DNA of 56,105 nt, from assembly GCA_000434615.1 (NCBI GenBank), contig FR880817.1, positions 76,885 to 132,989 of the forward strand, given 5' to 3'. Source of the stretch: Clostridium sp. CAG:510. Its GTDB lineage: Bacteria > Bacillota > Clostridia > Lachnospirales > Lachnospiraceae. Position 1 is the stretch's first letter. Each line of letters begins with the position of its first letter. The position numbers and the translations under genes were made by a program. Below, piece after piece: positions 1 through 7,007 of the stretch. The notes below the pieces were generated by a model that saw nothing but the letters and a program-made list of their open reading frames with translations, ran no database searches and had not been told where the DNA came from.

Positions 1-158
1 TGCAGGAATGCGGTTCCAAGACAACCTTCGACTTAATCTGGACCCTGGGCGTAAATTATGATTTACAGTCCTTGATCAAGGGTGAAATGACACCTGCCCA
101 GATTCAGGAAACCCATAAGCAGGAAGTTCAGGACGGACTTGATGCATACTACAAATAA
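1..158 (+). CDS. C-terminal end of an ABC transporter solute-binding protein (partial)
   Basis: Reading frame 3 is open from the window start and encodes 51 residues ending in ...DGLDAYYK before TAA at 156-158. The pattern GEMTPAQIQETHKQEVQDG is typical of the C-terminal helix of family 1 extracellular sugar-binding proteins. It lies directly upstream of mannan-oligosaccharide enzymes. By analogy with gut Lachnospiraceae mannan loci it would be the lipoprotein that captures manno-oligosaccharides for an ABC importer. Only the tail is visible, so family membership rests on this short stretch plus context. Confidence 0.6.
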   Translation, partial: QECGSKTTFDLIWTLGVNYDLQSLIKGEMTPAQIQETHKQEVQDGLDAYYK

Positions 159-184
159 GTCTTAATGACAGACGAAACAATGGA

Positions 185-203
185 GGGGCGGGTACTCCGC
201 CCC
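185..203 (+). other. Intercistronic stem-loop before the first GH130 gene
   Basis: GGGGCGG (185-191) and CCGCCCC (197-203) form a perfect 7-bp GC-only stem with a 5-nt loop. No T-run follows, so it is not a standard intrinsic terminator. It sits between the solute-binding gene and the GH130 gene, where such hairpins often protect the abundant binding-protein transcript from 3' decay. The role here is inferred. Confidence 0.6.
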
Positions 204-223
204 GACCATTCATGGAGGACATA

Positions 224-1246
224 ATGAGTGATATTAAGATGATTGCCCCTGCAGTACCCAACGTTCCCTGGCAGGAACGTCCCGAAGGCTTAAAAGGGGC
301 TCCAATTTGGAGATATACAGAAAATCCTATTATCGGACGTAACCCGGTAGAAGGCGTTGCCAGAATCTTCAACAGTGCCGTAATGCCTTACAACGGTGAA
401 TTTATCGGCGTATTCCGCGGAGAACAGACCAACGGTATTCCTTACATTTACTTAGGACACAGCAAGGATGCAATCCACTGGGATTTTGAAAAGGATAAGA
501 TTCCTTTCGTAGACGAGAACGGTAATTCCTTCATGCCTTATTACGCATATGACCCGAGATTAGTAAAGGTAGAAGATACCTACTACATCATCTGGTGCCA
601 GGATTTCTACGGCGCTTCCATCGGTATGGCAAAGACGAAAGATTTTAAGACCTTTGTCAGACTGGAAAATCCGTTTATTCCGTTCAACAGAAACGCAGTA
701 CTGTTCCCTCGTAAGATTAACGGCAAGTACATGTTACTTTCCAGACCTTCCGACAGCGGACATACTCCTTTCGGCGATATCTTCTTAAGCGAAAGCCCGG
801 ATATGGTATACTGGGGCAAGCACAGACATGTTATGGGAAGAAGCAGTGAATGGTGGGAATCCGTTAAGATCGGCGGCGGTGCAGCTCCTATCGAAACAAG
901 CGAAGGCTGGCTGTTGTTCTATCATGGTGTAAGCGGCACCTGCAACGGTTTTGTTTACAGCATCGGCGGTGCAATTCTTGACCTTGACAATCCTTCCATC
1001 GTGAAGTATCGTTGCGAAACATTCCTTCTCACTCCCGAAGAGTGGTATGAGGAAAGAGGCTTTGTACCTAACGTAGTATTCCCCTGCGCAACCATTCATG
1101 ATCCGGAATCCGGAAAGATCGCTATCTACTATGGATGTGCAGACAGCTATGTAGGACTTGCTTTCACCAAGTTTGATGAAATCGTAGATTACATCAAGAC
1201 ACACAGTGTGGTAAGACAGGAAGATACTGAAATCGGTATCCGCTAA
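224..1246 (+). CDS. GH130 beta-1,4-mannooligosaccharide phosphorylase (GH130_2 type)
   Basis: A 340-residue cytoplasmic protein with the five-bladed beta-propeller pattern of GH130. The likely general acid is D110 in the AYDPRL motif, and basic phosphate-binding residues follow (FNRNAVLFPRK, SRPSDSGHTPFGD). Family members phosphorolyse the non-reducing-end mannose of beta-1,4-manno-oligosaccharides, giving alpha-mannose-1-phosphate. The length and lack of an N-terminal extension fit the mannooligosaccharide phosphorylase subgroup rather than mannosylglucose phosphorylase. The ATG at 224 is chosen because GGAGGA lies 5 bases upstream; the in-frame ATG at 212 overlaps that ribosome site. It is the first enzyme gene after the transporter component. 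Confidence 0.85.
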   Translation: MSDIKMIAPAVPNVPWQERPEGLKGAPIWRYTENPIIGRNPVEGVARIFNSAVMPYNGEFIGVFRGEQTNGIPYIYLGHSKDAIHWDFEKDKIPFVDENGNSFMPYYAYDPRLVKVEDTYYIIWCQDFYGASIGMAKTKDFKTFVRLENPFIPFNRNAVLFPRKINGKYMLLSRPSDSGHTPFGDIFLSESPDMVYWGKHRHVMGRSSEWWESVKIGGGAAPIETSEGWLLFYHGVSGTCNGFVYSIGGAILDLDNPSIVKYRCETFLLTPEEWYEERGFVPNVVFPCATIHDPESGKIAIYYGCADSYVGLAFTKFDEIVDYIKTHSVVRQEDTEIGIR

Positions 1247-1260
1247 TTACAATGATTCCT

Positions 1261-1292
1261 ATATGTGGGAGGTGCTTGCATCTCCCACATAT
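1261..1292 (+). other. Perfect 11-bp intercistronic stem-loop
   Basis: ATATGTGGGAG (1261-1271) pairs perfectly with CTCCCACATAT (1282-1292) around a 10-nt loop. There is no T-tract, so it is likely an RNA-processing or stability element rather than a terminator. It overlaps an in-frame ATG at 1263, which argues that the CE2 coding region starts later, at 1317. Confidence 0.7.
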
Positions 1293-1316
1293 GCGATAAA
1301 ACTGGGGAAACGTAAA

Positions 1317-2381
1317 ATGAGAGAATGTGTAAAAAAGATTTTTCCATCGGATGAAGTATTCACCTATAGCGGTAGAATTGATTTTGACAAGAAGGATGCC
1401 CCCGTATTTGTATATCCCTGTACATCCGTAAGATTTGCGGTAAAGGGAAAAAACGTGTGGGTCGTAATGAAGAATATCCGTTGCTATTTTGAAAACTCCA
1501 TAGGTGTGTTAGTGGACGGAGATTACAAAGGAAAATGCATACTGCCGGATGAAGGCAGTGTAGAGATAGATATTTCGGGGTTTTTAGACGGCAAAGAACA
1601 CGAGGTCACCGTCTTTAAGAGACAGGATGCCAGCCATTACGTAGTTTTTGAAGGATTGATTACGGGAAAAGATACGGAAATCTGCAAATCTAAAGTACAG
1701 TTCACAAGAAGAATAGAAGTGTACGGAGATTCCGTTTCCGCTGGGGAGGTTTCGGAGGCGGTAGCAAGAGCAGGTTTGTCCGACCCGGAAAACAACGGCG
1801 AATATTCCAACAGCTTTTATTCCTATTCCTGGCTCTGTGCCAGAAAGCTCCATGCGGATATCCATGATGTGGCGCAGGGCGGCATTGCCCTTTTGCACGG
1901 ACAGGGATATTTTGCGGGCCCGGATTACACAGGTATGGAAGAAAGCTATGATAAGATTGAGATGAACCCTTACTTAGGGGAAACAAAGCCATGGGATTTC
2001 TCAAGGTATACTCCCCATGTGGTGATTGTGGCATTCGGACAAAACGATGCCAATCCGGTCAACTATATGGCAGAGGACTATGAGGGAGAACAGGCAAAAC
2101 ACTGGAGAACGGAATACCGGAAATTCATAGAAACAATTCAGAAAAAATATCCGAAGTGTGAAATTATACTGACTACCACCATTCTGAATCATGATGCTGC
2201 CTGGGACAGGGCTATCGGACAGGTGGCAGAGGAAATGAAGGATAAGCATGTGCATCATTTCCTGTATACAAACAACGGCAGCGGAACACACGGACATATC
2301 CGTATTCCGGAGGCTGAGAAAATGGCGGAGGAACTTTCCGGATTTATTGAGAGCCTTGGAGAGGAAATCTGGAAAGATTAA
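1317..2381 (+). CDS. CE2-type carbohydrate acetylesterase (jelly-roll plus SGNH domains)
   Basis: A 354-residue protein without a signal peptide. Residues about 1-125 form a beta-rich domain and residues about 130-354 an SGNH hydrolase with GDSVSAG (nucleophile S139), GQND in block III, and a C-terminal THGH segment supplying the histidine. An N-terminal beta-sandwich followed by SGNH is the architecture of carbohydrate esterase family 2. In Roseburia-type mannan loci a CE2 enzyme removes acetyl groups from imported manno-oligosaccharides, working with CE17. ATG 1317 is preferred over ATG 1263, which lies inside a hairpin. The LacI gene follows after 10 bases. Confidence 0.8.
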   Translation: MRECVKKIFPSDEVFTYSGRIDFDKKDAPVFVYPCTSVRFAVKGKNVWVVMKNIRCYFENSIGVLVDGDYKGKCILPDEGSVEIDISGFLDGKEHEVTVFKRQDASHYVVFEGLITGKDTEICKSKVQFTRRIEVYGDSVSAGEVSEAVARAGLSDPENNGEYSNSFYSYSWLCARKLHADIHDVAQGGIALLHGQGYFAGPDYTGMEESYDKIEMNPYLGETKPWDFSRYTPHVVIVAFGQNDANPVNYMAEDYEGEQAKHWRTEYRKFIETIQKKYPKCEIILTTTILNHDAAWDRAIGQVAEEMKDKHVHHFLYTNNGSGTHGHIRIPEAEKMAEELSGFIESLGEEIWKD

Positions 2382-2391
2382 TGGTGAAAAT

Positions 2392-3465
2392 ATGGCGAAA
2401 ATGAAGAAATCCGTAACCATGTCAGATATTGCGGAACGCCTGGAAGTAAGTACGGTGACGGTTTCCAAAGCATTGTCCGGACAAAAGGGTGTCAGCGAAG
2501 AAATGCGGGAAAAAATCAAAGAGCTGGCAGAGGAAATGGGATACAGGATGCCTGCGGGGGCGAAAAGCCAGGCTGCACGGAAAAGTCTGAATATAGGAGT
2601 TCTGATCTCGGAAAGGTACTTAGCGGAATATGATTCCTTTTACTGGAGGATGTACCGGGAGGTAGCGGACAGGGCTATCCAGAAAGAGTGCTTTACTCTG
2701 TTCGAAATTATCAATGAGGAAACGGAATCGGCGCATATTCTGCCCCGCATCATCGAGGAGAAGAAAGCTGACGGAGTGATTGTTATCGGTAAGCCGGGTT
2801 ATGATTACAGCAAATTTTTAAAAGAACATACGGACGTTCCTTTAGTGTATCTGGATTTTTACGAAACGGACGGCATTGTGGACTGCTTTATTTCCGACGG
2901 ATTTTATGGCACGTACCTTTTGACCAATTATCTGTATGAAAAAGGCCACAGGGATATTGCCTACGTGGGTACTCTGTTTGCAACGGAAAGTATTACCGAC
3001 AGATATCTGGGCTATGTAAAGGCTCTGATTGAGCACGGCATCAAGCCGAGAGAGGATTATCTCATTCCCGACCGTGATGTAAAGAGCGGTTTAAGAAGTA
3101 ATGACGGGGATTATGATTTACCCCGGCATAATTACGGGGATTATGATTTCCCCCAGCAGATGCCCACCGCCTTTGTGTGCAACTGCGACTTCATTGCCAG
3201 CCTGGTAATTAAATCCCTGACGGAGAGAGGCTACCGGGTACCGGAGGATGTTTCCGTAGTAGGCTTCGACAATTTCTTATATCCGTCCAACCTGACGGAT
3301 GTGCCGATTACGACCTACGAGGTAGACATGAAGGAGATGGCAAAGGGTGCCATCAATACCATTATCAAAAAGATAAACAAAGAACCTTACAAGAAAAAAA
3401 TACACATTGTGGAAGGCCACCTGATAGAAAAAGACAGTGTGAAGGAAAGGAAGATAAAAGAATGA
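2392..3465 (+). CDS. LacI-family transcriptional regulator
   Basis: A 357-residue protein. Residues about 8-55 are a LacI helix-turn-helix (TMSDIAERLEVSTVTVSKAL), followed by a periplasmic-binding-like effector domain (VIVIGKPGYDYSKFL, VVGFDNFLYPSNL). Placed between the CE2 and epimerase genes, it most likely responds to manno-oligosaccharides and controls this operon. The next gene overlaps by the ATGA at 3462-3465, so the genes are translationally coupled. The effector domain carries a short in-frame tandem duplication (3104-3154), absent from typical LacI proteins. The start at 2392 puts the HTH at the usual distance from the N-terminus. Confidence 0.88.
   Translation: MAKMKKSVTMSDIAERLEVSTVTVSKALSGQKGVSEEMREKIKELAEEMGYRMPAGAKSQAARKSLNIGVLISERYLAEYDSFYWRMYREVADRAIQKECFTLFEIINEETESAHILPRIIEEKKADGVIVIGKPGYDYSKFLKEHTDVPLVYLDFYETDGIVDCFISDGFYGTYLLTNYLYEKGHRDIAYVGTLFATESITDRYLGYVKALIEHGIKPREDYLIPDRDVKSGLRSNDGDYDLPRHNYGDYDFPQQMPTAFVCNCDFIASLVIKSLTERGYRVPEDVSVVGFDNFLYPSNLTDVPITTYEVDMKEMAKGAINTIIKKINKEPYKKKIHIVEGHLIEKDSVKERKIKE
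3104..3154 (+). repeat. 30-bp tandem duplication inside the LacI gene
   Basis: The segment beginning ACGGGGATTATGATTT at 3104 recurs at 3134, exactly 30 bp later, with one mismatch over the 21 bases compared. The frame is kept, giving GDYDLP followed by GDYDFP ten residues apart in a loop of the effector-binding domain. Confidence 0.85.
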
Positions 3466-4634
3466 GCATGGCAGACGAAATGAGGGAGCATTTACAAAAT
3501 CATATTGTTCCCTTCTGGCAGAAATTAGAGGATAAGGAGCATGGCGGATTTTACGGCTACATGGGTCCCGACCTTGCCGTAGACAAAAAGGCGGTAAAGG
3601 GCTGTATCTTAAACAGCCGTATTTTATGGTTTTTCTCCAATGCATCCATGGCGCTTGCAGACAAGAAGCTTTTAAGGGATGCGGAGTGTGCTTATGATTT
3701 TATGACAAAGTACTGCTTCGATAAAGAATACGGTGGCATTTTCTGGTCCGTTACTTACGACGGCAGACCGGAGGATACCACAAAGCATATTTACAACCAG
3801 GCATTTGCCGTATATGCGCTTTCTTCTTATTATGCGGCATCCGGTAAGGAAGAAGCACTGGCGCATGCCATGGAGCTTTTCCGTATCATTGAGGAGAAGG
3901 GCTTTGATGAAGGCGGCTACAAGGAAGCGCTGGACAGAACCTTTGCACCGGCTGCAAACGACAAGCTTTCCGAAAACGGCGTTATGGCGGACAGAACCAT
4001 GAATACCCTGCTTCACGTATTTGAAGCTTACACCGAACTGTACCGTGTTTCCAAAAACGAAGCAGTGGGCAAGAAGCTCCGCTGGATTTTAGAGACCTTC
4101 CGTACAAAGATTTACAACCCTGAAAAGCACAGACAGGAAGTTTTCTTTGATAACGATATGAACAGCATTATTGACCTGCATTCCTTCGGCCACGACATTG
4201 AAACCGCATGGCTCTTAGACAGAGGTCTGGATGCCCTTGGCGACGAAGCCTATAAAAAGGAATGGGACGGCATTGTTGCCGACCTGGTTGCGGAAGTCTA
4301 CAAGGATGCCTACTACAACCACTCTATGTCTAACGAATGCGAAAGAGGCGTAGTGGACAAGAAGAGAGTATGGTGGGTACAGGCAGAAAGTGTTGTAGGT
4401 TACTATAACGAATATCAGAAGCACCCGGAGCACAAGGAATACCTGCAGGCTTCCGAAGACATATGGAACTTTATCAAGACCTATGTGATTGATAAGAGAG
4501 AGGGCAGCGAATGGTTCATGCATGTGGACGATGAAGGAAGACCCGAAGAAGACAAGCCCATTGTGGAACCCTGGAAGTGTCCTTACCACAACGGACGTAT
4601 GTGCATGGAAATAATGAGGAGGATGACGAAATGA
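3462..4634 (+). CDS. Mannobiose/cellobiose 2-epimerase (AGE superfamily)
   Basis: A 390-residue (alpha/alpha)6-barrel protein of the N-acylglucosamine/cellobiose 2-epimerase family. Visible landmarks are YGGIFWSVTYDG, RTMNTLLHVFEAY, SFGHDIETAWLL, WWVQAE and PYHNGRMCMEI, which carry the conserved His, Glu and Trp residues. In mannan loci this enzyme converts beta-1,4-mannobiose to mannosyl-glucose, the substrate of the GH130_1 enzyme encoded next. It overlaps the LacI gene upstream and the GH130_1 gene downstream by 4 bases each. A second ATG at 3468 is an alternative start. Confidence 0.87.
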   Translation: MSMADEMREHLQNHIVPFWQKLEDKEHGGFYGYMGPDLAVDKKAVKGCILNSRILWFFSNASMALADKKLLRDAECAYDFMTKYCFDKEYGGIFWSVTYDGRPEDTTKHIYNQAFAVYALSSYYAASGKEEALAHAMELFRIIEEKGFDEGGYKEALDRTFAPAANDKLSENGVMADRTMNTLLHVFEAYTELYRVSKNEAVGKKLRWILETFRTKIYNPEKHRQEVFFDNDMNSIIDLHSFGHDIETAWLLDRGLDALGDEAYKKEWDGIVADLVAEVYKDAYYNHSMSNECERGVVDKKRVWWVQAESVVGYYNEYQKHPEHKEYLQASEDIWNFIKTYVIDKREGSEWFMHVDDEGRPEEDKPIVEPWKCPYHNGRMCMEIMRRMTK

Positions 4635-5809
4635 TTCACCAGAAGTATTATGAATTAAAAGAAAAGCAGGACCTGTTCCTAAACAGAAAGAACGAAGTGG
4701 ATCCCAAATTTTACAACGGTATCTATGACAGATATGTAAATCCGGTTCTGACAAGAGACACGTTACCCATTGAATGGCAGTATGACTTAAATGCCGAAAC
4801 CAATCCATATTTTGAGGAAAGACTGGGCATCAATGCCGTTATGAACTCCGGCGCCCTTTATTTAAACGGCAAGTACTATTTAGTGGCACGTATCGAAGGA
4901 AACGACAGAAAGTCCTTCTTCGGTGTGGCAGAAAGCGACAACGGTGTGGATGGTTTCAAATTCTGGGATTACCCGGTTGTTCTGCCGGATACCTGCCCGG
5001 AGGAAACCAATGTTTACGACATGAGACTCACCAGGCATGAGGACGGCTATATCTATGGCGTATTCTGCTCCGAGAGCAAGGATACCGAAAGCAAGGATTT
5101 ATCCGCAGCCGTAGCGGCAGCCGGCATTGTGCGCACCAGGGACTTAAAGACCTGGGAAAGACTGCCGAACTTAAAGACCCTGCATTCCCCCCAGCAGAGA
5201 AATGTAGTGCTGCATCCCGAATTCGTGGACGGCAAATATGCGTTCTATACAAGACCCATGGATGATTTCATCGACACCGGTTCCGGCGGCGGCATCGGCT
5301 TCGGTCTGTGCGACGATATTACCCACGCGGTAATCGACGAAGAGAAAATGACCAGTATCCGCAAGTACCACACCATTACCGAAGTAAAGAACGGCGCAGG
5401 TGCGGTTCCCATCAAGACCGACAGAGGCTGGATTCATATTGCGCACGGAGTCAGAAACACCGCAGCAGGTCTCCGTTATGTAGTTTATGCATTTGCCACC
5501 GACTTAAACGACCCTTCCAAGGTGATTGCAGAGCCCTCCGGCATGTTAATCGGACCCAGAGGCTGGGAAAGAGTGGGAGATGTTTCCAACGTCGTATTCA
5601 CCAACGGTGCTGTGGTAAACGAAAAGAATGAAGTCTTCATTTACTACGCATCCAGTGATACCAGACTTCATGTGGCAACCACCACTATTGACAAATTAGT
5701 GGATTATGTATTCAACACCCCGAAGGATCCTCTCCGCAGCCCCGACTGCGTAAAGCAGCGCTGCGAACTGATTAAAAAGAACCTGGAGCTTCTGGCAGCC
5801 GAAAAATAA
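4631..5809 (+). CDS. GH130 4-O-beta-D-mannosyl-D-glucose phosphorylase (GH130_1 type)
   Basis: A 392-residue GH130 propeller enzyme. The probable general acid is D130 in NVYDMRL, followed by HPEFVDGKYAFYTRP and the GGGIGFG loop. The longer N-terminal region and the EERLGINAVMNSGA segment are characteristic of mannosylglucose phosphorylases. It would split mannosyl-glucose into mannose-1-phosphate and glucose, completing the epimerase step encoded just upstream. The start at 4631 is set by AGGAGG at 4616-4621 and by the ATGA overlap with the epimerase stop; an earlier in-frame ATG at 4577 lies inside the epimerase gene. Confidence 0.87.
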   Translation: MIHQKYYELKEKQDLFLNRKNEVDPKFYNGIYDRYVNPVLTRDTLPIEWQYDLNAETNPYFEERLGINAVMNSGALYLNGKYYLVARIEGNDRKSFFGVAESDNGVDGFKFWDYPVVLPDTCPEETNVYDMRLTRHEDGYIYGVFCSESKDTESKDLSAAVAAAGIVRTRDLKTWERLPNLKTLHSPQQRNVVLHPEFVDGKYAFYTRPMDDFIDTGSGGGIGFGLCDDITHAVIDEEKMTSIRKYHTITEVKNGAGAVPIKTDRGWIHIAHGVRNTAAGLRYVVYAFATDLNDPSKVIAEPSGMLIGPRGWERVGDVSNVVFTNGAVVNEKNEVFIYYASSDTRLHVATTTIDKLVDYVFNTPKDPLRSPDCVKQRCELIKKNLELLAAEK

Positions 5810-5836
5810 CACCTTTTTTGAGAAAGGCAGGAATAT

Positions 5837-6973
5837 ATGGTACAGATTGATTACAGCAAAGGATTTATCAACGAAGGCAATGACGAAAGAATGCTTGCCT
5901 GCATGGCAAAAGGTCTGAAAGGCGAACCTCTCACCGTGGCATTTTTAGGCGGCTCCATTACCCAGGGTTCTCTTTCCTCCACCCCCGAGCTCTGCTATGC
6001 GTATCTTACTTACGAATGGTGGAAGGAGCAGTTCCCCAAATCCGAAATCACTTATGTGAATGCGGGGATAGGCGGTACCACCTCCCATTTAGGCACGGGC
6101 CGTGTGGATGAGGAAGTGCTTTCCCACAAGCCGGATTTCGTGATTGTGGAATTTTCCGTAAACGATGCGGATACCGATGTCCATTTTGAAGAGACCTACG
6201 AAGGTCTGGTAAGACGTATCTTAAAAAATGAGAAACATCCGGCGCTTCTTTTAGTGCACAATGTCCGTTACGATGACGGCGGTAACGCAGAGGCGGTGCA
6301 TTGTCCCGTAGAAAAGCATTATGAGGTACCCGGCGTCAGCATGAAAGCCGCGGTTTATCCTTTTATTGCAGACGGAAGAATCGTAAGAAGGGACATCACC
6401 CCCGACGATTTACATCCCAACGATACCGGACATAAGATTGTATCCGGACTGATTACTTCTTATCTGGCAAAGGAAAAGAAGAAAGCGGAAGAGCTAATGA
6501 AAGAGGGCTATGCGTTCCCGGTGAAAGAAACCGTGCTTCCCGCACCGCTTACCGCAAACGGATATGAGACAGCGCACAGATATAGAAACGACGAACTGAA
6601 GCCGGTAATCTGCGAAGGCTTTGTAAAGGATGAAACTCCCCAGAGCTGCGTAGCGGATTGTTTCAAAAAGGGCTTTTCAGCAGCAAGAATAAATGATAGA
6701 ATTGTCTTTGAAGTGGAAGCTTCTTCCATTGCGGTGCAGTACCGTAAGACCGTACGCAGACCTGCACCGGTTGCCACTCTTATTTTAGACGGCGACAAAG
6801 AACATACCATTGAACTGAATGCCAATTTTGAAGAGGATTGGGGTGACTGCCTGTACTTACAGACCGTACTGGAACATGGGGAGTCTGGCAGACACACCGT
6901 GGAGATTACAATTTCCGAGACACATGAGGATGACAGGGAAGTGTTCTATCTGGTATCTTTGATTACGGCGTAA
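5837..6973 (+). CDS. CE17-type mannan-oligosaccharide acetylesterase
   Basis: A 378-residue protein with an N-terminal SGNH hydrolase domain (GGSITQG with nucleophile S40, GIGGTTS, EFSVNDAD, and DDLHPNDTGH supplying Asp and His). A C-terminal beta-sandwich (about 230-378) resembles the CBM35-like module of Roseburia CE17. CE17 removes acetyl groups, notably 2-O-acetyl, from manno-oligosaccharides so that phosphorylases can act. There is no signal peptide, so it acts in the cytoplasm after import. The ribosome site is AGGCAGG before ATG 5837. It complements the CE2 enzyme at 1317. Confidence 0.82.
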   Translation: MVQIDYSKGFINEGNDERMLACMAKGLKGEPLTVAFLGGSITQGSLSSTPELCYAYLTYEWWKEQFPKSEITYVNAGIGGTTSHLGTGRVDEEVLSHKPDFVIVEFSVNDADTDVHFEETYEGLVRRILKNEKHPALLLVHNVRYDDGGNAEAVHCPVEKHYEVPGVSMKAAVYPFIADGRIVRRDITPDDLHPNDTGHKIVSGLITSYLAKEKKKAEELMKEGYAFPVKETVLPAPLTANGYETAHRYRNDELKPVICEGFVKDETPQSCVADCFKKGFSAARINDRIVFEVEASSIAVQYRKTVRRPAPVATLILDGDKEHTIELNANFEEDWGDCLYLQTVLEHGESGRHTVEITISETHEDDREVFYLVSLITA

Positions 6974-7007
6974 GGGCAAATACTATTTTTAATAAGGAGA
7001 GTTAAAC

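Noticed and set aside
1263..1316. Start of the CE2 gene at ATG 1263
   Set aside because: This ATG is inside a perfect 11-bp hairpin and the added residues do not resemble the family N-terminus.
4577..4630. Upstream in-frame start for the GH130_1 gene
   Set aside because: It would lie within the end of the epimerase gene and before the AGGAGG site at 4616; ATG 4631 fits better.
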